From Candidatus Thorarchaeota archaeon (GTDB lineage: Archaea > Asgardarchaeota > Thorarchaeia > Thorarchaeales > Thorarchaeaceae): DNA of 7,562 nt. The stretch spans positions 1 to 7,562 of the forward strand of contig DAOWNS010000082.1 in NCBI GenBank assembly GCA_030642465.1. Reading direction: 5' to 3'. The notes below the pieces were generated by a model, which searched no databases, had not been told where the DNA came from, and worked only from the letters and a program-made list of their open reading frames with translations. The position numbers and the translations under genes are program-made. Each line of letters starts with the position of its first letter. Positions within the stretch are counted from its first letter, which is position 1. Positions 1 to 5,401 of this stretch are shown piece by piece.

Positions 1-772
1 CAGAAACCAACACTGTACGATCATCGTCATTAATCGAGAGGGCATAGTGATGCCGAATCTCTTCCCGCCTGCCCAAGATACTCTTCACCAGAGAATACTC
101 GTTGAACTTCATATGGCCAATCATCGCTGCAACATAGTTTGGGCCTTCTGATATCAGATAAAGGGGCTTTCCAACGTCTATCATCTCAAGAATGGCACTT
201 CCTTTTCTATCAGCCCAGTCAACAAGCCTTTTGCCAAGTGTTTCCAATCGTGTTACATCATTGTTCAATTGCTCATCGGCCGCATTTGACAATCCTCCTG
301 CTACCTTGAGCAAATAGGCCATTGCGGTAGTTGTGGGCGATGATGGGCTGATGTTATACGAATTCACGCCAGAACGAGTAATCCACACGCGGTCAGCGCT
401 CTCCACAGCCTTTCCCTCCGGATTATCGGTGAGCACAACAGTCGTGGCTCCTTTCGACTTAGCCCGGTCCAATGCAGCAATCGTGGCAAGGCTTCGTCCA
501 GATGCCGTGATTCCGATGACCACACTTCTCTTATCCAGTGTAATGTGTGACATCTCTGTCGGGGACAAGGATATCGCATTGAGTCCAACCTTAAGAAAGG
601 CCCACTTTCCGTACTCAGCCGCTGCGTACGAATCACCGCAGCCTACAAGTACAATGAGCCTTCTATCAGTGATGATCTCTGTTTCTTTAAGGTTAACACT
701 CGCAAGTGTTTCAGGTATCGCCTTCCCCTGCTTTCTGATTGCGTCGTAGCAGGCATCCAAGAATTCAGTCAT
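1..772 (-). CDS. SIS-domain (sugar isomerase-like) protein, 3' end cut by the window
   Basis: I translated this from the ATG at 772-770 to the left edge: 257 codons with no stop, so the C-terminus is missing. The fold looks like the double SIS module of the GlmS isomerase half and AgaS-type proteins, which bind phosphosugars in the cytoplasm. The first SIS repeat spans about residues 37-160, with a VGCGDSYAAAEYGKW strand-loop-helix (43-57), an ITASGRSLAT segment (88-97) matching the phosphosugar-binding Ser-rich loop, and TTVVLTDNPEG (110-120). The second repeat starts near residue 203 (PLYLISEGPNYVAA). The usual EFxHGP motif of GlmS/AgaS is replaced by EIRHHY (238-243), so the substrate may differ. 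There is no in-frame start just upstream; a GAGG lies 12 nt before the ATG. It follows the DinB-like gene by 25 nt on the same strand, suggesting co-transcription. The SIS family call is firm; the exact reaction is unknown. Confidence 0.88.
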   Translation of the reverse strand, partial: MTEFLDACYDAIRKQGKAIPETLASVNLKETEIITDRRLIVLVGCGDSYAAAEYGKWAFLKVGLNAISLSPTEMSHITLDKRSVVIGITASGRSLATIAALDRAKSKGATTVVLTDNPEGKAVESADRVWITRSGVNSYNISPSSPTTTAMAYLLKVAGGLSNAADEQLNNDVTRLETLGKRLVDWADRKGSAILEMIDVGKPLYLISEGPNYVAAMIGHMKFNEYSLVKSILGRREEIRHHYALSINDDDRTVLVS

Positions 773-797
773 TTGACACTCATTCCTCGTCCCAACT

Positions 798-1277
798 TCA
801 CATCATGTTGACATCTGGAGCCTTGTATCCCAGTTGTCTGAGCAACCCTACCAGTAGTCCCCTATGATGAGTTTCATGCGTTGCGAGATGCAAAAGCGCC
901 TTGGCTACAGTGAAACTCACAATCACATCACCCCAAGTAACGTTTTTTACGTGTTGGAGCCCTCTCTCATTCTGATCTCTCAAGAACTCTCTGGTTGTCG
1001 TTTCTACACTCTTCCATGCTTCCCAAATACTCTCAGCATCTGTATCGTCCTTGGAAATGACGTATTCCGTGGTGATTCCTCTAAGAACGTGATCAATCCA
1101 ATAAATCTCTGTGTTCACAAGATGTATGAGGATATCATGTATCGAGTTTCTACCAACGCCAAGGTTCCGGGTGAAATCCTCTTTGGAGAGATGTTTCACA
1201 GCTTCTAGAAGCGGCTCTCTGCAGGCAAAGTTATGCTCCAAGAGCACCTCGATACAAGATAGCATGATAGGCAGCAT
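798..1277 (-). CDS. DinB-like metal-dependent four-helix-bundle protein
   Basis: The gene encodes 159 aa, the usual size of the DinB/YfiT-like superfamily. These are small cytoplasmic four-helix bundles that hold a divalent metal through three histidines; known members include thiol S-transferases and hydrolase-like enzymes, and most are uncharacterised. The expected ligands are visible: His52 in helix 2 (ILIHLVNTEIYW) and the C-terminal H-x3-H pair His134 and His138 in LATHETHHRGLL, followed by the typical RG-x-L and a closing LRQLGY. The N-terminus fits the family pattern of a helix followed by L..LS.E....LGVGR.SI. A second ATG lies at codon 5; the first is preferred because GGAAG sits 10 nt upstream of it, though this is a weak site. 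It probably heads a unit with the SIS gene 25 nt downstream and starts 60 nt after tRNA-Asp. There is no signal peptide or membrane segment. The substrate cannot be predicted. Confidence 0.88.
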   Translation of the reverse strand: MLPIMLSCIEVLLEHNFACREPLLEAVKHLSKEDFTRNLGVGRNSIHDILIHLVNTEIYWIDHVLRGITTEYVISKDDTDAESIWEAWKSVETTTREFLRDQNERGLQHVKNVTWGDVIVSFTVAKALLHLATHETHHRGLLVGLLRQLGYKAPDVNMM

Positions 1278-1337
1278 ATGGGAACTGCTTCCTTATCATA
1301 ATCTCGATACAGCTGAAATTTGTATCATCAAGAGAAG
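1278..1337 (-). promoter_or_regulatory. Leader or promoter gap between tRNA-Asp and the DinB-like gene
   Basis: This 60-nt spacer lies between the 3' end of tRNA-Asp and the DinB-like start. On the minus strand it contains GATACAAATTT (1326-1316), a weak AT-rich element at a distance that would give a transcript start near 1295 and a short leader. It could drive the DinB/SIS pair. Equally, the pair could be read through from tRNA-Asp and freed by tRNA 3' processing. No T-run that would act as an archaeal terminator is visible after the tRNA on this strand. Confidence 0.25.
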
Positions 1338-1445
1338 TGGCGCCCCCGCCGGGATTCGAACCCGGATCTCAAGAGTTCCGTTGTAGCAATCAAGAGATTG
1401 CTTGATTGACAGTCTTGAATGCTAACCGGGCTACACTACAGGGGC
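1338..1445 (-). tRNA. tRNA-Asp(GUC) with a 31-nt intron, CCA encoded
   Basis: This is read on the minus strand. The acceptor arm GCCCCTG (1445-1439) pairs with CGGGGGC (1348-1342), with one T-G wobble. The discriminator is G at 1341 and CCA is encoded at 1340-1338. The D arm is GTGT/GCAT, with two G-T wobbles, around a loop holding G18-G19 (AGCCCGGTTA). The anticodon stem CAAGA (1417-1413) pairs fully with TCTTG (1374-1370). The loop CTGTCA-C gives anticodon GTC (1410-1408), hence Asp. The variable region is the 4-nt AGAT. The T arm is CCGGG-TTCGAAT-CCCGG (1365-1349). G73 and the GTGTAGCCCGG D-arm sequence match archaeal tRNA-Asp. The mature molecule would be 77 nt including CCA. It is transcribed away from tRNA-Lys and rpoB. 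Confidence 0.96.
1376..1406 (-). other. Intron of tRNA-Asp (31 nt, position 37/38, BHB splice motif)
   Basis: The intron lies between A37 (1407) and C38 (1375); removing it restores a perfect anticodon stem and a 7-nt loop. The BHB fits: exon bases CTGT (1412-1409) pair with intron ACGG (1381-1378) through four pairs, one of them G-T. The 3-nt bulges are CA/A at the 5' site and AA/C at the 3' site, each cut after the second base. The inner helix is imperfect: one T-A pair, then a CA/AC internal loop, then a 7-bp hairpin AGCAATC/GATTGCT with loop TCTT. It is therefore closer to a relaxed hBH form. Splicing would need the archaeal tRNA-splicing endonuclease (EndA family), which is not in this window. 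Confidence 0.88.
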
Positions 1446-1470
1446 CCGCACCGCTCGACCTTCAAAATTC

Positions 1471-1477
1471 TATTAAA
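1471..1477 (-). promoter_or_regulatory. TATA-box candidate for tRNA-Asp
   Basis: On the minus strand TTTAATA (1477-1471) is centred 29 nt before the first tRNA base (1445). With the usual archaeal TATA-to-start distance of about 25-27 nt, this puts the transcript start at about 1447-1449, giving a leader of only a few bases. The element sits in an AT-rich patch followed by a GC-rich stretch, as expected for an archaeal stable-RNA promoter. No clear purine-rich BRE is visible just upstream. Confidence 0.5.
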
Positions 1478-1726
1478 CCTGTCGGAACTGCAATAAGATT
1501 CCGTGTCTATTGCCTAAGATTGTACTTCGAGCGACAGTTCGGCAAACCTTTTTACGCTCTGACTCACTATGTGATGTGGCTCTTTACCGCACAAGCCATC
1601 CTAGATAGTATGCCATCTATCTTGGTTTTAAGGAAAACCTTTTATGGTCACAAAATTTTCCTTCGGTTGCTCACGCAGAACTGCTTCCCACTCATGTATG
1701 ACCATATGTAGTGCTCCGTATGAGTC

Positions 1727-1743
1727 AGTGCTTTGTAAGCACT
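1727..1743. repeat. 7-bp perfect inverted repeat (AGTGCTT-TGT-AAGCACT)
   Basis: The arms are 1727-1733 and 1737-1743, with a 3-nt spacer. In RNA this would be a small hairpin; in DNA it could be a dyad operator. AGTGCT also occurs 17 nt upstream at 1710-1715. It lies 38 nt before tRNA-Lys and directly beside a second palindrome. Confidence 0.7.
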
Positions 1744-1745
1744 TG

Positions 1746-1758
1746 ACACACTGTGTGT
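1746..1758. repeat. Palindrome ACACAC-T-GTGTGT upstream of tRNA-Lys
   Basis: This is a 13-nt near-perfect palindrome with a single central base, 22 nt before the first base of tRNA-Lys, about where a TATA box would be expected. No convincing TATA sequence is present there. The dyad could bind a regulator or be chance. There is no T-run after it, so it is not a typical terminator. Confidence 0.6.
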
Positions 1759-1780
1759 TACTTGTGGCATCCTGACGCAC

Positions 1781-1873
1781 GGGCTCGTGGCGCAGACAGG
1801 TAGCGCAGCAGGCTTTTAAACTAAAAGTGAAGACACCTGATGGCCGCGGGTTCAAATCCCGCCGAGCCCGCCA
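1781..1873 (+). tRNA. tRNA-Lys(UUU) with a 16-nt intron, CCA encoded
   Basis: The acceptor GGGCTCG (1781-1787) pairs fully with CGAGCCC (1863-1869). The discriminator is G1870 and CCA is encoded at 1871-1873. The D arm is GCGC/GCGC (1790-1793 and 1803-1806) around AGACAGGTA with G18-G19. The anticodon stem GCAGG (1808-1812) faces CCTGA (1836-1840): four pairs plus a G27/A43 mismatch at the base of the stem. The loop CTTTTA-A gives anticodon TTT (1815-1817), hence Lys. The variable region is TGGCC. The T arm is GCGGG-TTCAAAT-CCCGC (1846-1862). The mature molecule would be 77 nt including CCA. It is on the same strand as rpoB, 159 nt upstream of its start, so the two could share a transcript. 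Confidence 0.96.
1819..1834 (+). other. Intron of tRNA-Lys (16 nt, position 37/38, canonical BHB)
   Basis: The intron AACTAAAAGTGAAGAC sits between A37 (1818) and A38 (1835). It makes a full BHB: exon CTTT (1813-1816) pairs with intron GAAG (1829-1832) in a 4-bp central helix with one T-G pair. The bulges are TA/A (1817-1819) and AC/A (1833-1835). The inner helix ACT/AGT (1820-1822 and 1826-1828) closes an AAA loop, and the outer helix is the anticodon stem CAGG/CCTG. Every part of the motif is present at minimal size, so the intron consists of little more than the splice structure. Confidence 0.93.
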
Positions 1874-2032
1874 TGTTTCCCGGGCGCAAGAGTGTTGAAG
1901 TGATTTTGCTAGAGTGAATATACGGGGCGGCTATTGCGGCGGAAGATTGAGCTCGGATTTTCTGGGTCTCATGCGTTGGGAAGCGTGTATGTCAGCAGTA
2001 TTACCCCCCGTCCTTCACTAGGGTGCGGTAAC
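1874..2032 (+). promoter_or_regulatory. rpoB: rpoB leader and possible promoter region
   Basis: These 159 nt separate tRNA-Lys from rpoB. AATATA (1917-1922) is a weak TATA candidate that would start transcription near 1945 and leave a leader of about 88 nt; AGTATTA (1997-2003) would give a start close to the coding region. Neither is strong, and read-through from tRNA-Lys is possible. Just before the start codon, TTACC (2001-2005) can pair with GGTAA (2027-2031), and CCC (2007-2009) with GGG (2021-2023). This would partly enclose the ribosome binding site GGTG (2022-2025). The region is too short to hold rpoH, which precedes rpoB in many archaea. Confidence 0.35.
2022..2025 (+). promoter_or_regulatory. 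rpoB: Ribosome binding site of rpoB (GGTG), decides the start
   Basis: GGTG matches the core of the archaeal GGAGGTGAT consensus and lies 7 nt before the ATG at 2033. The only longer in-frame start is a TTG at 1934, with no comparable site and an N-terminal extension unlike B subunits, so 2033 is chosen. Confidence 0.6.
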
Positions 2033-5000
2033 ATGGCGGACAATAAAGGTAAGGACAAGTACTGGCCGGTGATCGAGGCCTTCTTTGACCATTACGGGCT
2101 GGTAGGCCAGCATCTGGATTCGTTCAATCGCTTCGTCAGAGAAGAGCTACAGGAAGTAGTCAATAGTATTGCTCAGCTCAATCCTAAGGTCGAGGGATAT
2201 ACAGTTCAACTCGGCAGGATAACCATAGAGTCTCCCACCGTTCGGGAAGCCGATGGCAGTGAGCACGCACTCTATCCCAATGAGGCTCGCATTCGAAATT
2301 TAACCTATGCAAGCAAGCTCTTCCTAGAGTGCACCCCCGTTCGCAAGGAGGGCTCAGTTACCACGCGGCTTGAAACCTTGAGGATTTACATCGGCAACTT
2401 GCCAATTATGCTCCGAAGTGAGAAGTGCCTTCTCCATGACATGTCGGAGGAAGAGCTGATACAGCATTGTGAGGATCCAAAGGACCCCGGTGGGTACTTC
2501 ATCATTAATGGTTCAGAGCGTGTGCTAGTCACGCAAGAGGATTTGGCGCCAAACCGAATATTGATTGATGAAGCCAGTAAGAGCTCAAGCTACACACATG
2601 TTGCCAAAGTATTCTCGACGTCCAGAGGATTCCGTGCTCCAGTGACCATTGAGAGAAAGAGAAGTGGGGAGCTTCGCGTTTCATTTCCGTCAGTTCCCGG
2701 CAAGATTCCCTTGGCGATTCTTCTGAAAGCTCTTGGCTTAGAGTCTGATAGAGAAATTGTCGACGTAATATCAGATGATGAAGAGATACGCAACGAACTA
2801 ATCGTGACTATTGAACAATCTTCGCCAATCAATGCTCTCATGGAAGATGAGGATGATTCCACCCGAAGCAATGCACTGGATTTCATAGGAAAGCGTGTTG
2901 CTGTGGGCCAAACCAAGGAATATCGACTAGCTCGAGCAGAGAAAGTGCTTGACAGATACCTGTTGCCCCATATCGGAACCGAAGATAAACACCGCCTTCA
3001 GAAAGCTTACTATTTGGGTCAGATGGTGGAGCGATTGCTCGAATTAGTCTTGAGCAAGCGCCAGCCAGATGACAAGGATCATTATTCCAATAAGCGACTG
3101 AAGCTTTCAGGAGATCTTCTCATGTCCTTGTTCAGAGTAGCTCTCTACTCGTTGACTCGTGACATCAAGTATCAACTCGAGCGCACAGCTGTTCGTGGTC
3201 GTAAGCCCAACATTCGCACTGCAGTCCGAGCTGATGTTATTACTCAGAGAATGAAGCATGCTCTTGCCACAGGCAATTGGGTCGGTGGGAAGGCTGGTGT
3301 GTCTCAGCTACTTGATCGTACCAACTACATCTCGTCGCTTTCTCATCTTAGAAGGGTAGTTTCACCCCTCTCACGGTCACAACCGCACTTCGAGGCGCGA
3401 GATTTGCATTCAACTCACTGGGGGAAGATATGCCCCAATGAAACGCCTGAAGGTCCAAACTGTGGTCTTGTGAAGAATATTGCCATGATGGCGTACATCT
3501 CCGTTGGTACTGAGGAGGAAGCAATTGAACGCGCTCTGCTCAAGAGTGAAGTAGAATCAATTGAAACTCTAAAGGGTAAGCGCGGCTCGAAGTGGGCTGA
3601 TGTGTTCCTGAATGGCCGTCTTGTAGGAATTCACCCAGCTCCTCAGGTACTTGTTAAGACCATGCGCCAAAAGCGTCGTGCTGGCGAGATTGATCAAGAA
3701 ACCAATATTGCTTACTATGATGGTATTCATGAAGTTCAAGTGAATTGCGATGCAGGTCGCGTGAGGCGTCCGCTAATAGTCGTTGAGAATGGCAAGAGCC
3801 GTCTCACTGATGAACACCTAAAAATGGTTGTAGAAAACGAATGGGGCTTTCTAGATTTGATGCGGAACGGAGCAGTCGAGTTCATGGATGCCGAGGAAGA
3901 GGAGAATACCCTCATCGCGATGTATCCAAGTGAGATTGGTCCTAAGACGACACATATGGAGATTGTACCATCAACAATTCTCGGTATTTCTGCAGCACTG
4001 ATTCCATTCCCTGAGCGGAACCAATCGCCTCGTAACGTCTACATGGCAGGCATGGCAAAGCAGTCTGTAGGTGTGCCAGCAGCCAACTTCAATTATCGGA
4101 CTGATACACGTGCGCACTTCTTCCACTTTCCTCAGGTACCTCTTGTCAAGACTCGCGCCATGAACTCAATCGGGTTCGAAGAACGTCCAGCAGGGCAAAA
4201 CTTCGTGGTTGCAATCCTGTCATTCGAGGGCTACAACATTGAGGACGCTCTAATCCTGAACAAGGCTTCTGTTGAGAGAGGGCTGGGTAGAAGCACTTTC
4301 TGCAGAGTTTATGAAAGTGAAGAACGCAAGTATCCTGGTGGGCAGGAAGACAAGTTTGAGATTCCAGATCGAAGTGTTCGAGGTTACAGAGCATCCGAGT
4401 CATACCGTAACCTTGGTGAGGATGGAATAATCGAAACCGAGGTTGAAGTACTGGGTGGCGATGTACTGATAGGACGGACCTCTCCTCCACGTTTCCTTGA
4501 GGAGTATTCGGAGTTTGAGATTGCTTCCCCCAACCGAAGGGAAACCTCTGTTGCTGTACGCCACGGAGAGTCTGGAGTCGTAGACAACGTTATCCTTACT
4601 GAAACCATTGATGGTAATCGACTGGTGAAAGTAAAGGTCCGCGACCTTCGGATTCCGGAACTAGGCGACAAGTATGCTTCACGTCATGGACAGAAGGGTG
4701 TCATTGGCCATATTGTTCCTCAGGCTGACGTTCCATTCACTGAGGACGGTGTTGTGCCTGACCTGATTCTGAATCCTCATGCCATTCCAAGCCGGATGAC
4801 AATCGGTCAGATTCTAGAGATGGTCGCTGGAAAGGCAGCATCAATGGTTGGTAAACAACAAGATGCAACACCATTCTGCGGTGTTTCCGAGGAGGAGCTG
4901 TTCAAGATATTGAAGAGCCACGGTCTGCAGCACAACGGCTGCGAAACTATGTACTCGGGTATCACCGGCAAGAAACTCAGAGTTGACATATTCATTGGCG

Positions 5001-5401
5001 TAATCTACTATCAAAAACTCCACCACATGGTTGCAGATAAGATACATGCTCGCGCCCGAGGCCCCGTACAGATTCTCACACGACAGCCTACGGAGGGAAG
5101 AGCGCGAGAAGGTGGACTCAGGTTCGGTGAGATGGAGCGCGATGTTCTGATTGGGCACGGTGCAGCAATTCTGTTGAAAGGCAGACTACTCGATGAATCG
5201 GACAAAAGCAATATGCTGGTCTGTGAGGACTGCGGTCTAATCGGTGTCTACGACCGCAACAAAGACATATACTACTGTCCAATTTGCGGCACCAACGCAA
5301 AAATCAGTAGCGTGGTTGTGTCGTACGCTTTCAAATTGCTAATACAAGAAATGATGTCGCTTGGACTTGCCTGTAGGCTGCGACTCAAGGAGATGATCTA
5401 A
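2033..5401 (+). CDS. rpoB: DNA-directed RNA polymerase subunit B (undivided B''+B')
   Basis: From the ATG at 2033 this gives 1122 aa, the usual length of undivided archaeal B subunits, homologous to bacterial beta and eukaryotic Rpb2. B forms one half of the polymerase cleft in the cytoplasm, binding template, hybrid and incoming NTPs. Visible landmarks are an N-terminal YWPVIEAFFDHYGLVGQHLD; the fork-region NETPEGPN (469-476); SFEGYNIEDALILNK with the conserved Glu737-Asp738 pair; the active-site GDKYASRHGQKG (878-889) carrying Lys880 and Lys888; NPHAIPSRMTIGQ; and a C-terminal clamp zinc site of Cys1064, Cys1067, Cys1082 and Cys1085. It is one continuous frame, without the B''/B' split of methanogens and haloarchaea and without an intein. 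rpoA1 begins at the base after the stop, so the two are co-transcribed. A further in-frame 33 codons upstream, back to a TTG at 1934, are not family-like and are taken as leader. Confidence 0.98.
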   Translation: MADNKGKDKYWPVIEAFFDHYGLVGQHLDSFNRFVREELQEVVNSIAQLNPKVEGYTVQLGRITIESPTVREADGSEHALYPNEARIRNLTYASKLFLECTPVRKEGSVTTRLETLRIYIGNLPIMLRSEKCLLHDMSEEELIQHCEDPKDPGGYFIINGSERVLVTQEDLAPNRILIDEASKSSSYTHVAKVFSTSRGFRAPVTIERKRSGELRVSFPSVPGKIPLAILLKALGLESDREIVDVISDDEEIRNELIVTIEQSSPINALMEDEDDSTRSNALDFIGKRVAVGQTKEYRLARAEKVLDRYLLPHIGTEDKHRLQKAYYLGQMVERLLELVLSKRQPDDKDHYSNKRLKLSGDLLMSLFRVALYSLTRDIKYQLERTAVRGRKPNIRTAVRADVITQRMKHALATGNWVGGKAGVSQLLDRTNYISSLSHLRRVVSPLSRSQPHFEARDLHSTHWGKICPNETPEGPNCGLVKNIAMMAYISVGTEEEAIERALLKSEVESIETLKGKRGSKWADVFLNGRLVGIHPAPQVLVKTMRQKRRAGEIDQETNIAYYDGIHEVQVNCDAGRVRRPLIVVENGKSRLTDEHLKMVVENEWGFLDLMRNGAVEFMDAEEEENTLIAMYPSEIGPKTTHMEIVPSTILGISAALIPFPERNQSPRNVYMAGMAKQSVGVPAANFNYRTDTRAHFFHFPQVPLVKTRAMNSIGFEERPAGQNFVVAILSFEGYNIEDALILNKASVERGLGRSTFCRVYESEERKYPGGQEDKFEIPDRSVRGYRASESYRNLGEDGIIETEVEVLGGDVLIGRTSPPRFLEEYSEFEIASPNRRETSVAVRHGESGVVDNVILTETIDGNRLVKVKVRDLRIPELGDKYASRHGQKGVIGHIVPQADVPFTEDGVVPDLILNPHAIPSRMTIGQILEMVAGKAASMVGKQQDATPFCGVSEEELFKILKSHGLQHNGCETMYSGITGKKLRVDIFIGVIYYQKLHHMVADKIHARARGPVQILTRQPTEGRAREGGLRFGEMERDVLIGHGAAILLKGRLLDESDKSNMLVCEDCGLIGVYDRNKDIYYCPICGTNAKISSVVVSYAFKLLIQEMMSLGLACRLRLKEMI
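5389..5397 (+). promoter_or_regulatory. rpoA1: Ribosome binding site of rpoA1 inside the end of rpoB
   Basis: GGAGATGAT differs by one base from the ideal archaeal GGAGGTGAT and ends 4 nt before the ATG at 5402. It lies within the last codons of rpoB, so the stop of one gene and the start of the next are served together, consistent with translational coupling. A second in-frame ATG at 5408 is 10 nt away and remains possible. Confidence 0.75.

Larger units (their letters stand above)
1446..1780. other. 335-nt intergenic region between divergent tRNA genes, no confident gene
   Basis: No protein or RNA gene can be supported here. The left end carries the tRNA-Asp promoter. The interior has several inverted repeats: AGATAG/CTATCT (1603-1608 and 1617-1622), GGTTTT/AAAACC (1624-1629 and 1634-1639), and AAGGAAAA/TTTTCCTT (1630-1637 and 1656-1663), which competes with the previous one. 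The right end holds two palindromes, entered separately. A minus-strand frame open from a GTG at 1780 to a TAA at 1628 (50 codons, one CxxC) is protein-like in composition but lacks an ATG start or homology I can recognise, so it is not called as a gene. No clear TATA box at the right distance serves tRNA-Lys; CTTTTATGG (1637-1645 region) is AT-rich but far upstream. Confidence 0.6.

Noticed and set aside
333..749. Plus-strand 138-codon open frame opposite the SIS gene
   Set aside because: The minus strand encodes a clear double-SIS protein across this stretch; the plus frame is its shadow.
864..1208. Plus-strand 114-codon open frame opposite the DinB-like gene
   Set aside because: It is antisense to a well-supported DinB-like protein with its three metal-binding histidines.
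1571..1640. Possible C/D box guide RNA (GTGATGT near 1571)
   Set aside because: No matching D box CTGA or C'/D' pair follows at the right spacing.
1624..1663. Terminator-like hairpins with A/T-rich arms
   Set aside because: No gene ends just upstream on either strand and the hairpins compete with each other; there is too little to call a terminator.
1406..1711. Plus-strand 101-codon open frame
   Set aside because: It starts inside tRNA-Asp antisense, has no recognisable family features, and has no ribosome binding site; it is not RpoH.
1628..1855. Minus-strand 75-codon open frame starting within tRNA-Lys
   Set aside because: Its first third is antisense to tRNA-Lys, so the ATG start is not credible; only the part from 1780 is kept as a low-interest observation.
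1934..2032. N-terminal extension of RpoB from a TTG at 1934
   Set aside because: The extra 33 residues do not resemble B-subunit N-termini, the start is TTG without a good binding site, and the ATG at 2033 has GGTG upstream and gives the usual family length.
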